In this document: positions 24,307 to 36,899 of the stretch, piece after piece
Layout: the number at the start of each line of letters is the position of its first letter
How positions within the stretch are numbered: position 1 is the first letter of the stretch
DNA from: Bathymodiolus brooksi
Lineage: Eukaryota > Mollusca > Bivalvia > Mytilida > Modiolidae
Reading direction: 5' to 3'
Length of the DNA stretch: 64,000 bases
Assembly (NCBI GenBank): GCA_963680875.1
Contig: OY804578.1
Span: 3,782,001-3,846,000, forward strand
Made by a program: the position numbers and the translations under genes
The notes under the pieces: model-generated
Seen by the model: the letters and a program-made list of their open reading frames with translations, nothing else
Told to the model about the DNA's origin: nothing
Databases searched by the model: none

Positions 24307-24477
24307 ATACTGTTCTACTATTGTATGAGTTGTTCTACTCAACATGAGGGTAATAAAACAGTTATGTGATGGGTGTCTTGGTGTCTTGGGCAACAGATTC
24401 ACATGTCTTCTCTGATACCTCTGGAACACTTTTTGATTTTCCCAAAACACCAATAAAATATAACTCTATTATTACCT

Positions 24478-24792
24478 GTTGACGGTCAATAATTTTTATA
24501 CTGTTGACCTGTTACAGATGATTCGACTATTAATAGTTTTCATATTATTGATGGTCAATAGTGTTTATAATGTTGACCAGTGTGATGAATTTACTCTCAT
24601 ATTGTTTCTATTGTTGATGGTCAATAGTGTTTATAATGTTGACCAGTTAGACATGAATTGCCCCTTTTATTGTTTCTATACTGTAGATGGTCAATATTTT
24701 TTATATTGTTGATGGTCAATAGTGTTTATACTCTTGACCAGTTAGTGATGATATCTGACTATAAATTGTTTTCATACTGTTGATGGTCAAAC
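24478..24792. repeat. Degenerate minisatellite next to a CBS splice donor
   Basis: About five diverged copies of a 65-69-bp unit (one short), each with 'tgttgatggtcaatagtgtt' and 'tataatgttgaccagt'-like segments. Read on the minus strand it begins 12 nt after the donor of exon 24805-24913. It has no exonic content. The divergence makes it older than the other arrays. Confidence 0.75.
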
Positions 24793-24804
24793 AGCTATAC
24801 ATAC

Positions 24805-24913
24805 CTTCTTAAATTGTTTGTACATTACACAGCTGACTTCATCTGAAGGTTTCACCTTTGACCTCACAACCTGTGACATCATATTTCCTACAGTCAACAT
24901 ACCAAGAATTGTA
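24805..24913 (-). CDS. CBS: CBS exon (end of first CBS domain and linker)
   Basis: The acceptor TATTTCAG precedes 24913 and the donor GTATGT follows 24805. The first T completes the Gly codon GG|T from exon 33835-33969. It then encodes 36 residues: TILGMLTVGNMMSQVV, RSKVKPSDEVSCVMYKQFKK. Human CBS reads VILGMVTLGNMLSSLL and [20 protein letters not shown]. The exon ends in phase 0. This is the end of the first CBS repeat and the link to the second. Confidence 0.94.
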
Positions 24914-26372
24914 CTGAAATAAAGTTCAAGAAATTACTCATTCAATTTACATATAACTTGATTTAAGGAGTGAATTTCAAAAAGAAATACCAAGTTCTCA
25001 ATTTTTTGCCTGATGATAGGCAAATATGTTCTGGGCTGAAAAAACTAAAAATTAGCATAGGTCACAGAACTAACTTTTTTGTTAGTCGCCCATCTTTGTG
25101 TGGGGGGTGGCTATATGAGGTACAAACTTTGGAGCTCTACAAATGATGCATTAACAGGTCTTCTGCAAATATCTTGCCTAATCTCAAAAGACAATGCTAA
25201 TAGGAATACTCTGACATAATCACAAAAGACAATGTTAATAGGAATACTCTGAAGTCATTTTGCAATACCTGAGATAGGAAAACTTTAACAAAAAAAAAGG
25301 AGGTGATTTTCACCCTGGCACTAGAATTGTTTTCCTCTATACAACACTCTCGCTCATAAATATGTTTTAAGAAATACCAAGTTCCCATATTTTTGCACAT
25401 AATGTGCTCAGTTGTATCTAGAATGAAACAAGCTTTTGAAAAAGATAGGGTCACAGAGGTTATTTTGTCAATATTTTGATTTGAAGACAGTCAAGTGGCA
25501 TAGTAAGTATTAAAGGGAGATAACTCTTATAATCATTTACTGATTTTTATTAAAGTGTTCACATGGTTTTTGAATAATTTGTTTTCTGGCAGTTACTCTT
25601 TAACTTAGTTTTATGATGAAATACTCGCAACAGCCATGCGTGAAAAGATGTGCAGGAACAATACCATCCAACCTCCTTAATTTGATAAAATACAAATAGT
25701 GTGTCATAATTCAGTGTCAAATTAACAGAGTGTCACAATTTGCAGTGTTAAATGACAGCATGCAGTAATTGAAATCAGGGATGTCATGTGTCTTTATTCA
25801 ATAATGATCCTGATTAGAAAATAAAATAACTGAAATCAATGAAAAATAACTGAAATCATCTACATTCCCTTTCAAAGTGGTCATTTTTGACCTGTTCTGA
25901 CTGTGTCCAGCAACTTTCAGAGGAAAATAGCTGATATCAGTTAAATAACTGAAACGAATCCTCCCTGTTTATTGCTCAAGTTATGTAGACATCTTCATAT
26001 GTGCAAATCACTTCTTGCCAAAGATAATCTCTTCCCAGTTTGATTCCATTTGTCTGAGCAGCTGTGCAGAAGCAGATTAAACTACATGAAAAAGTTAACA
26101 ACTATGGAGAGACAGATGCAAAGTGATCAGAAAAGCTCCCCTGGCCTTTAGCATGGTGAGCTAAAAGAATATCTCATAAAAGTCAGAATTGTATTACAGT
26201 GAAATCTGTCTAAACCAAAAACCTGCCTAAACCAGACAGATTTTACAGTCCTATATACTAAATAGCTATGTAATTTGAACCTGTGCAGACCAAATACCTG
26301 TCTAAACTGAACAAATTCTTCAGTCACAAAGGAGTTCACTTTTGTAAATCTATTGTGATTTGAAATCAGCAC
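24914..26372. other. CBS intron, mostly unique sequence
   Basis: Contains a 41-bp near-duplication at about 25160-25250 ('caatgctaataggaatactc' and its partner). At 26103-26166 there is a fragment of the bivalve-type element that also ends the insertion at 54464 ('gatcagaaaagctcccctgg', 'ggtgagctaaaa'). Sequence at 26190-26330 ('tgtctaaaccaaaaacctgc') has internally repeated 'taaacc' motifs. No exon seen. Confidence 0.45.
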
Positions 26373-29300
26373 ATTGTACCTACCCAGCGTCATTAACAAC
26401 AGGGACTTGGTCAAAGCCTTCCCCTCACATTATACCTACCCAGCTTCATTAACAACAAGGACTTGATCAAAGTCTTCCCCTCACATTATACCTACCCAGC
26501 TTCATTAACAACAGAGACTTGATCAAAGCCTTCCCCTCACATTATACCTACCCAGCTTCATTAACAACAGAGACTTGATCAAAGTCTTCCCCTCACATTA
26601 TACCTACCCAGCTTCATTAACAACAGGGACTTGATCAAAGCCTTCCCCTCACATTATACCTACCCAGCTTCATTAACAACAGGGACTTGATCAAAGTCTT
26701 CCCCTCACATTATACCTACCCAGCTTCATTAACAACAGGGACTTGATCAAAGTCTTCCCCTCACATTATACCTACCCAGCTTCATTAACAACAGAGACTT
26801 GATCAAAGTCTTCCCCTCACATTATACCTACCCAGCTTCATTAACAACAGAGACTTGATCAAAGCCTTCCCCTCACATTATACCTACCCAGCTTCATTAA
26901 CAACAGAGACTTGATCAAAGTCTTCCCCTCACATTATACCTACCCAGCTTCATTAACAACAGAGACTTGATCAAAGCCTTCCCCTCACATTATACCTACC
27001 CAGCTTCATTAACAACAGAGACTTGATCAAAGTCTTCCCCTCACATTATACCTACCCAGCTTCATTAACAACAGAGACTTGATCAAAGTCTTCCCCTGAC
27101 ATTATACCTACCCAGCTTCATTAACAACAGGGACCTGATCAAAGTCTTCCCCTCACATTATACCTACCCAGCTTCATTAACAACAAGGACTTGATCAAAG
27201 TCTTCCCCTCACATTATACCTACCCAGCTTCATTAACAACAGGGACTTGATCAAAGTCTTCCCCTCACATTATACCTACCCAGCTTCATTAACAACAGGG
27301 ACTTGATCAAAGCCTTCCATCACATTATACCTACCCAGCTTCATTAACAACAGGGACTTGATCAAATCCTTCCTCTCACATTATACCTACCCAGCTTCAT
27401 TAACAACAGGGACTTGATCAAAGTCTTCCCCTCACATTATACCTACCCAGCTTCATTAACAACAGAGACTTGATCAAAGTCTTCCCCTCACATTATACCT
27501 ACCCAGCTTCATTAACAACAGGGACTTGATCAAAGCCTTCCCCTCACATTATACCTACCTAGCTTCATTAACAACAGGGACTTGATCAAATCCTTCCTCT
27601 CACATTATACCTACCCAGCTTCATTAACAACAGGGACGTGATCAAAGTCTTCCCCTCACATTATACCTACATAGTACCTAGCTTCATTAACAACAGAGAC
27701 TTGATCAAAGTCTTCCCCTAACATTATACCTACCCAGCTTCATTAACAACAGGGACTTGATCAAAGCCTTCCCTCACATTATACCTACCCAGCTTCATTA
27801 ACAACAGGGACTTGGTCAAAGCCTTCCCCTCACATTATACCTACCCAGCTTCATTAACAACAGAGACTTGATCAAAGCCTTCCCCTCACATTATACCTAC
27901 CCAGCTTCTTTAACAACAGAGACTTGATCAAAGCCTTCCCCTCACATTATACCTACCCAGCTTCATTAACAACAGATACTTGATCAAAGCCTTCCCCTCA
28001 CATTATACCTACCCAGCTTCATTAACAACAGGGACTTGATCAAAGCCTTCCCCTCACATTATACCTACCCAGCTTCATTAACAACAGGGACTTGATCAAA
28101 GCCTTCCCCTGACATTATACCTACCCAGCTTCATTAACAACAGAGACTTGGTCAAAGTCTTTCCCTCACATTATACCTACCCAGCTTCATTAACAACAGG
28201 GACTTGATCAAAGCCTTCCCATCACATTATACCTACCCAGCTTCATTAACAACAGGGACTTGATCAAAGCCTTCCCCTCACATTATACCTACCCAGCTTC
28301 ATTAACAACAGAGACTTGATCAAATCCTTCCCCTCACATTATACCTACCCAGCTTCATTAACAACAGGGACTTGGTCAAAGTCTTCCCCTCACATTATAC
28401 CTACCCAGCTTCATTAACAACAGGGACTTGGTCAAAGTCTTCCCCTCACATTATACCTACCCAGCTTCATTAACAACAGGGACTTGATCAAAGCCTTCCC
28501 CTCACATTATACCTACCCAGCTTCAATAACAACAGGGACTTGATCAAAGTCTTCCCCTCACATTATACCTACCCAGCTTCATTAACAACAGGGACTTGAT
28601 CAAAGCCTTCCCCTCACATTATACCTACCCAGCTTCATTAACAACAGGGACTTGATCAAAGTCTTCCCCTCACATTATACCTACCCAGCTTCATTAACAA
28701 CAGGGACATGATCAAAGCCTTCCCCCTCACATTATACCTACCCAGCTTCATTAACAACAGGGACTTGATCAAAGTCTTCCCCTCACATTATACCTACCCA
28801 GCTTCATTAACAACAGGGACTTGATCAAAGCCTTCCCCTCACATTATACCTACCCAGCTTCATTAACAAGAGACTTGGTCAAAGTCTTCCCCTCACATTA
28901 TACCTACCCAGCTTCATTAACAACAGGGACTTGATCAAAGTCTTCCCCTCACATTATACCTACCCAGCTTCATTAACATCAGGGACTTGATCAAAGTCTT
29001 CCCCTCACATTATACCTACCCAGCTTCATTAACAACAGGGACTTGATCAAAGTCTTCCCCTCACATTATACCTACCCAGCTTCATTAACAACAGGGACTT
29101 GGTCAAAGTCTTCCCCTCACATTATACCTACCCAGCTTCATTAACAACAGAGACTTGATCAAAGCCTTCCCCTGACATTATACCTACCCAGCTTCTTTAA
29201 CAACAGAGACTTGATCAAAGCCTTCCCCTGACATTATACCTACCCAGCTTCATTAACAACAGAGACTTGATCAAAGCCTTCCCCTGACATTATACCTACC

Positions 29301-32300
29301 CAGCTTCATTAACAACAGGGACTTGATCAAAGCCTTCCCCTGACATTATACCTACCCAGCTTCATTAACAACAGGGACTTGATCAAAGCCTTCCCCTGAC
29401 ATTATACCTACCCAGCTTCATTAACAACAGAGACTTGGTCAAAGTCTTCCCCTCACATTATACCTACCCAGCTTCATTAACAACAGGGACTTGATCAAAG
29501 CCTTCCCATCACATTATACCTACCCAGCTTCATTAACAACAGGGACTTGATCAAAGCCTTCCCCTTACATTATACCTACCCAGCTTCATTAACAACAGAG
29601 ACTTGATCAAAGCCTTCCCCTCACATTATACCTACCCAGCTTCATTAACAACAGGGACTTGGTCAAAGTCTTCCCCTCACATTATACCTACCCAGCTTCA
29701 TTAACAACAGGGACTTGGTCAAAGTCTTCCCCTCACATTATACCTACCCAGCTTCATTAACAACAGGGACTTGATCAAAGCCTTCCCCTCACATTATACC
29801 TACCCAGCTTCAATAACAACAGGGACTTGATCAAAGTCTTCCCCTCACATTATACCTACCCAGCTTCATTAACAACAGGGACTTGATCAAAGCCTTCTCC
29901 TCACATTATACCTACCCAGCTTCATTAACAACAGGGACTTGATCAAAGTCTTCCCCTCACATTATACCTACCCAGCTTCATTAACAACAGGGACTTGATC
30001 AAAGCCTTCCCCCTCACATTATACCTACCCAGCTTCATTAACAACAGGGACTTGATCAAAGTCTTCCCCTCACATTATACCTACCCAGCTTCATTAACAA
30101 CAGGGACTTGATCAAAGCCTTCCCCTCACATTATACCTACCCAGCTTCATTAACAACAGAGACTTGGTCAAAGTCTTCCCCTCACATTATACCTACCCAG
30201 CTTCATTAACAACAGGGACTTGATCAAAGTCTTCCCCTCACATTATACCTACCCAGCTTCATTAACATCAGGGACTTGATCAAAGTCTTCCCCTCACATT
30301 ATACCTACCCAGCTTCATTAACAACAGGGACTTGATCAAAGTCTTCCCCTCACATTATACCTACCCAGCTTCATTAACAACAGGGACTTGGTCAAAGTCT
30401 TCCCCTCACATTATACCTACCCAGCTTCATTAACAACAGGGACTTGATCAAAGTCTTCCCCTCACATTATACCTACCTAGCTTCATTAACAACAGAGACT
30501 TGATCAAAGCCTTCCCCTCACATTATACCTATCCAGCTTCATTAACAACAGGGACTTGATCAAAGTCTTCCCCTCACATTATACCTACCCAGCTTCATTA
30601 ACAACAGAGACTTGATCAAAGCCTTCCCCTCACATTATACCTACCCAGCTTCATTAACAACAGAGACTTGATCAAAGTCTTCCCCTCACATCATACCTAC
30701 CCAGCTTCATTAACAACAGAGACTTGATCAAAGCCTTCCCCTCACATTATACCTACCCAGCTTCATTAACAACAGGGACTTGATCAACGTCTTCCCCTCA
30801 CATTATACCTACCCAGCTTCATTAACAACAGAGACTTGATCAAAGCCTTCCCCTCACATTATACCTACCCAGCTTCTTTAACAACAGAGACTTGATCAAA
30901 GCCTTCCCCTCACATTATACCTACCCAGCTTCATTAACAACAGGGACTTGATCAAAGCCTTCCCCTCACATTATACCTACCCAGCTTCATTAACAACAGA
31001 GACTTGATCAAAGCCTTCCCCTCACATTATACCTACATAGCTTCATTAACAACAGAGACTTGATCAAAGCCTTCCCCTCACATTATACCTACCCAGCTTC
31101 ATTAACAACAGGGACTTGATCAAAGCCTTCCCCTCACATTATACCTACCCAGCTTCATTAACAACAGAGACTTGATCAAAGCCTTCCCCTCACATTATAC
31201 CTACCCAGCTTCATTAACAACAGGGACTTGATCAAAGTCTTCCCCTCACATTATACCTACCCAGCTTCATTAACAACAGAGACTTGATCAAAGTCTTCCC
31301 CTCACATTATACCTACCCAGCTTCATTAACAACAGGGACTTGATCAAAGCCTTCCCCTCACATTATACCTACCCAGCTTCATTAACAACAGGGACTTGAT
31401 CAAAGCCTTCCCCTCACATTATACCTACCCAGCTTCATTAACAACAGAGACTTGATCAAAGTCTTCCCCTCACATTATACCTACCCAGCTTCATTAACAA
31501 CAGAGACTTGATCAAAGTCTTCCCCTCACATTATACCTACCCAGCTTCATTAACAACAGAGACTTGGTCAAAGTCTTCCCCTCACATTATACCTACCCAG
31601 CTTCATTAACAACAGGGACTTGATCAAAGCCTTCCCCTTACATTATACCTACCCAGCTTCATTAACAACAGGGACTTGATCAAAGCCTTCCCCTCACATT
31701 ATACCTACCCAGCTTCATTAACAACAGGGACTTGATCAAAGTCTTCCCCTCATATTATACCTACCCAGCTTCATTAACAACAGAGACTTGGTCAAAGCCT
31801 TCCCTCACATTATACCTACCCAGCTTCATTAACAACAGAGACTTGATCAAAGTCTTCCCCTCACATTATACCTACCCAGCTTCATTAACAACAGAGACTT
31901 GGTCAAAGCCTTCCCCTCACATTATACCTACCCAGCTTCATTAACAACAGAGACTTGATCAAAGTCTTCCCCTCACATTATACCTACCCAGCTTCATTAA
32001 CAACAGAGACTTGGTCAAAGCCTTCCCCTCACATTATACCTACCCAGCTTCATTAACAACAGGGACTTGGTCAAAGTCTTCCCCTCACATTATACCTACC
32101 CAGCTTCATTAACAACAGAGACTTGATCAAAGCCTTCCCCTCACGTTATACCTACCCAGCTTCATTAACAACAGGGACTTGATCAAAGTCTTCCCCTCAC
32201 ATTATACCTACCCAGCTTCATTAACAACAGAGACTTGATCAAAGCCTTCCCCTCACATTATACCTACCCAGCTTCATTAACAACAGGGACTTGATCAAAG

Positions 32301-33871
32301 TGTTCCCCTCACATTATACCTACCCAGCTTCATTAACAACAGGGACTTGATCAAATCCTTCCCCTCACATTATACCTACCCAGCTTCATTAACAACAGAG
32401 ACTTGATCAAAGTCTTCCCCTCACATTATACCTACCCAGCTTCATTAACAACAGGGACTTGATCAAAGTCTTCCCCTCACATTATACCTACCCAGCTTCA
32501 TTAACAACAGGGACTTGATCAAAGTCTTCCCCTCACATTATACCTACCCAGCTTCATTAACAACAGGGACTTGATCAAAGCCTTCCCCTTACATTATACC
32601 TACCCAGCTTCATTAACAACAGAGACTTGATCAAAGCCTTCCCCTCACATTATACCTACCTAGCTTCATTAACAACAGAGACTTGATCAAAGCCTTCCCC
32701 TCACATTATACCTACCCAGCTTCATTAACAACAGACTTGATCAAAGCCTTCCCCCTCACATTATACCTACCCAGCTTCATTAACAACAGGGACTTGATCA
32801 AAGTCTTCCCCTCACATTATACCTACCCAGCTTCATTAACAACAGAGACTTGATCAAAGTCTTCCCCTCACATTATACCTACCCAGCTTCATTAACAACA
32901 GGGACTTGATCAAAGTCTTCCCCTCACATTATACCTACCCAGCTTCATTAACAACAGGGACTTGGTCAAAGTCTTCCCCTCACATTATACCTACCCAGCT
33001 TCATTAACAACAGGGACTTGGTCAAAGTCTTCCCCTCACATTATACCTAACCAGCTTCATTAACAACAGGGACTTGATCAAAGTCTTCCCCTGACATTAT
33101 ACCTACCCAGCTTCATTAACAACAGGGACTTGATCAAAGTCTTCCCCTCACATTATACCTACCCAGCTTCATTAACAACAGGGACTTGATCAAAGCCTTC
33201 CCCTCACATTATACCTACTCAGCTTCATTAACAACAGAGACTTGATCAAAGTCTTCCCCTCACATTATACCTACCCGGCTTCATTAACAACAGGGACTTG
33301 ATCAAAGTCTTCCCCTCACATTATACCTACCCAGCTTCATTAACAACAGAGACTTGATCAAAGTCTTCCCCTCACATTATACCTACCCAGCTTCATTAAC
33401 AACAGGGACTTGATCAAAGTCTTCCCCTCACATTATACCTACCCAGCTTCATTAACAACAGGGACTTGGTCAAAGTCTTCCCCTCACATTATACCTACCC
33501 AGCTTCATTAACAACAGGGACTTGGTCAAAGCCTTCCCCTCACATTATACCTACCCAGCTTCATTAACAACAGGGACTTGATCAAAGCCTTCCCCTGACA
33601 TTATACCTACCCAGCTTCATTAACAACAGGGACTTGATCAAAGTCTTCCCCTCACATTATACCTACCCAGCTTCATTAACAACAGGGACTTGATCAAAGC
33701 CTTCCCCTCACATTATACCTACTCAGCTTCATTAACAACAGAGACTTGATCAAAGTCTTCCCCTCACATTATACCTACCCAGCTTCATTAACAACAGGGA
33801 CTTGATCAAAGTCTTCCCCTCACATTATACCTACCCAGCTTCATTAACAACAGGGACTTGATCAAAGCCTT
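26373..33871 (-). repeat. 56-bp CBS exon/splice-donor minisatellite, about 133 copies
   Basis: Read on the minus strand, each unit is 35 nt of coding sequence from the 3' end of exon 33835-33969 (GGCTTTGATCAAGTCCC and onwards, encoding GFDQVPVVNEAG), then the 5' splice site GTAGGT and 15 more intron bases (ATAATGTGAGGGGAA). The unit closes on a GAAGG microhomology between intron and exon. The first unit is the exon itself; about 132 more follow inside the intron. Most keep GG|GTAGGT; a few are changed (near 30530, 33050, 33215). Variants recur about 1.29 kb apart (cttcaataac at 28522 and 29810, aacatcaggg at 28975 and 30264), showing block duplication. Read-through meets an in-frame TAG at the first donor. 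Confidence 0.95.
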
Positions 33872-33969
33872 CTTTGTTCAGTAAATCAAGAGCCTCTTGG
33901 ATAGTGACTGTTGGAGTCACGGTCAGTGGAGCTCTTAAATCTAAACTACTGACAGGAAGGTTCCACCAC
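33835..33969 (-). CDS. CBS: CBS exon (start of first CBS domain); 3' end is the source of the 56-bp array
   Basis: The acceptor TTTTAG precedes 33969 and the first donor GTAGGT follows 33835. The first G completes TG|G (Trp). It then encodes 44 residues: WWNLPVSSLDLRAPLTVTPT, VTIQEALDLLNKEGFDQVPV, VNEA, plus GG of Gly. Human CBS has [20 protein letters not shown] and EKGFDQAPVVDEAG at this point. The FD of GFDQ aligns, by recall, with human Phe443-Asp444 near the S-adenosylmethionine site. The WWW spanning the splice is as in human. Only the first donor can give a full-length product. Confidence 0.96.
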
Positions 33970-34239
33970 CTAAAACAGTATATCTTAATTATTATTTTGA
34001 ATGAAAACAATAAAGTAAAAAATCTCAAATTTTTTTCAGAACTACACTTTAAAAAATAAACAAAAATACATAACACCTTTTCAAAACAATTGAAATTTTA
34101 TTTATGTACCAACCCCTTTTCCAAAGTAGACAGATTTTCAAAATCTGAATACAGAATATCAGCAAGAACTGTAATACTATAAACCCTCTCCAAAAACTGA
34201 AGTCATTACTGTACATCAGGCAGAATGATGAGGTATCAT
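33970..34239. other. CBS intron sequence
   Basis: Short AT-rich stretch between the exon and the 48/41-bp array; no feature recognised. Confidence 0.5.
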
Positions 34240-35343
34240 CAAGCTTTGTATTATGTCTTTTTTTATGTTAAAATCTAGTGTTTACAAGCCTAACATCACA
34301 CAGATATTGTTATGTTAAAATCTAGTGTTTACAAGCCTAACATCACAGATATTTGTATGTTAAAATCTAGTGTTTACAAGCCTAACATCACACAGATATT
34401 TTTATGTTAAAATCTAGTGTTTACAAGCCTAACATCACACAGATATTGTTATGTTAAAATCTAGTGTTTACAAGCCTAACATCACAGATATTTGTATGTT
34501 AAAATCTAGTGTTTACAAGCCTAACATCACACAGATATTTTTATGTTAAAATCTAGTGTTTACAATCCTAACATCACACTGATATTTTTATGCTAAAATC
34601 TAGTGTTTACAAGCCTAACATCACACAGATATTTTTATGTTAAAATCTAGTGTTTACAAGCCTAACATCACACAGATATTTTTATGTTAAAATCTAGTGT
34701 TTACAAGCCTAACATCACACAGATATTTTTATGTTAAAATCTAGCGTTTACAAGCCTATCATCACACAGATATTTTTATGTTAAAATCTAGCGTTTACAA
34801 GCCTATCATCACACAGATATTTTTATGTTAAAATCTAGTGTTTACAATCCTAACATCACACTGATATTTTTATGCTAAAATCTAGTGTTTACAAGCCTAA
34901 CATCACACAGATATTTTTATGTTAAAATCTAGTGTTTACAAGCCTAACATCACACAGATTATGTTAAAATCTAGTGTTTACAAGCCTAACATCACACAGA
35001 TATTTTTATGTTAAAATCTAGTGTTTACAAGCCTAACATCACACAATTATGTTAAAATCTAGTTTTACAAGCCTAACATCACACAGATTATGTTAAAATC
35101 TAGTTTTACAAGTCTAACATCACACAGATTATGTTAAAATCTAGTTTTACAAGCCTAACATCACACAGATTATGTTAAAATCTAGTTTTACAAGCCTAAC
35201 ATCACACAGATTATGTTAAAATCTAGTTTTACAAGCCTAACATCACACAGATTATGTTAAAATCTAGTTTTACAAGCCTAACATCACACAGATTATGTTA
35301 AAATCTAGTTTTACAAGCCTAACATCACACAGATTATGTTAAA
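34240..35343. repeat. 48-bp / 41-bp minisatellite, about 24 copies
   Basis: The first part has 46-48-bp units ('tatgttaaaatctagtgttt', 'acaagcctaacatcacacag', 'atattttt'). From about 35040 the units are 41 bp, missing 'tattttt' and one base of 'gtgttt'. The rare 'caatcctaacatcacactga' variant occurs twice, about 288 bp apart (six units), so there is block duplication. It lies upstream of the acceptor of exon 33835-33969 and has no exonic content. Confidence 0.9.
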
Positions 35344-35479
35344 ACAATGAAAAGTGAATGTAACTACAAATCACACATAATAATAAAATGTAAAAGGTTT
35401 TAAAATCCTACAACTCATATGATGGCAGCCATGATGACCCATTACTATATCATGTATATCACAAATGCTACCCCAAACA

Positions 35480-35650
35480 GTAGTGGCCGTGATCATATGG
35501 AAGTTGGATTTACAACTACCTGTGCAATCAGTGCCTATCACCACTAAAGTTGTGAGTTTGAACCCTGTCCATGGCAAGGTGTACTTGATACAACATTATG
35601 TGATAAAGTTGAAAGTGGCATTAAACACCATAAACCTAAACCTAAACCAA
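35480..35650 (+). mobile_element. SINE-like element, internally deleted copy
   Basis: Matches the SINE family at 36612 ('ggccgtgatcatatgg', 'gcaatcagtgcctatcacca', 'acaacattatgtgataaagt'), then jumps to the tail 'gaaagtggcattaaacacca' and a 'taaacc' simple repeat. Confidence 0.65.
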
Positions 35651-35872
35651 ACAGAAAATAGAATAAGAGTAATAAATGAGCTTTAAAATGATGATAAAAG
35701 TCAAATAACAACCAGGTCAAGGAACCAGATATTTCTTCTTTTTAAATAATGCAAGTTTTCAATGAATAACAGAAGAAAATTAATTAGAAATGATACTATA
35801 AATAGATTCCTATAAAAGATTAATGAAGTTTTACTACATACAAATGACATTAAAAACAATTGATTAAAAGAG

Positions 35873-36448
35873 ATAAGTTTTAACCTGTGTCAATGAGGCT
35901 ATAGAGGTTTTAACCTGTGTCAATGAGGCTATAGAGGTTTTAACCTGTGTCAATGAGCCTATAGAGGTTTCAACCTGTGTCAATGAGGCTATAGAGGTTG
36001 TAACCTGTGTCAATGAGGCTATAGAGGTTTTAACCTGTGTCAATGAGCCTATAGAGGTTTTAACCTGTGTCAATGAGGCCATAGAGGTTTTAACCTCTGT
36101 CAATGAGGCTATAGAAGTTTTAACCTGTGTCAATGAGGCTATAGAGGTTTTAACCTGTGTCAATGAGGCTATAGAGGTTTTAACCTGTGTCAATGAGCCT
36201 ATAGAGGTTTTAACCTTTGTCAATGAGGCTATAGAGGTTTTAACCTGTGTCAATGAGGCTATAGAGGTTGTAACCTGTGTCAATGAGGCTATAGAGGTTT
36301 TAACCTGTGTCAATGAGGCTATAGAGGTTTTAACCTGTGTCAATGAGGCTATAGAGGTTTTAGCATGTGTCAATGAGACTATAGAGGTTTTAACCTGTGT
36401 CAATGAGGCAATAGAGGTTTTAACCTGTGTCAATGAGGCTATAGAGGA
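35873..36448. repeat. 30-bp minisatellite, about 19 copies
   Basis: Plus-strand unit 'gaggttttaacctgtgtcaa' plus 'tgaggctata'. On the minus strand each unit contains ACAG|GTTAAA, a donor-like sequence, and a 10-residue open frame (TSIASLTQVK). It lies in the intron between exons 41179 and 33835. I find no CBS coding similarity in it. Confidence 0.92.
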
Positions 36449-36611
36449 GGAGGTAGAATTATAGTGACTTAAGATCTGTACACCAGTAAAGACAAACTCA
36501 AGAAATGATTTACAAGTGAAGTCAGGCAAAACTTTATATACCTGTTCTGCTCACTGCTAAAATTACAATTAATATAACATATGTATATTAAGTTACTAAA
36601 TAATTCAATAT

Positions 36612-36862
36612 GAGGCTGTCGTGGTCGTGATCGTTTGGTAGTTGGATTTACAACTACCTGTGCAATTAGTGCCTATCACCATCAAAGTTGTGAGTTCGAA
36701 CCCCGTTCAGGGCGAGGTGTACTCGATACAACATCATGTGATAAAGTTTGTCAGTGACTTGCGGCAGGTTGATAGTTTTTTCCGGTTTCCTCTACCAATA
36801 CACTAACAGCCACAATATAACTGAAATATTGTTTAAAGTGGCATTAAACACCATAACCTTAA
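36612..36862 (+). mobile_element. tRNA-derived SINE-like element, near full length
   Basis: Starts 'ggctgtcgtggtcgtgatcg'. A B-box-like 'gttgtgagttcgaacccc' is present, followed by 'gtttgtcagtgacttgcggc', 'cactaacagccacaatataa' and the tail 'ctgaaatattgtttaaagtg' 'gcattaaacaccataacc'. This is the best-preserved copy in the window. Confidence 0.7.
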
Positions 36863-36899
36863 CCCACACTGATTGTGTAGCAATTAAATAAGAGGTGTT

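Noticed and set aside
35864..36529. 221-codon minus-strand frame with the TSIASLTQVK repeat
   Set aside because: 30-bp intronic array; unit length divisible by three explains it.
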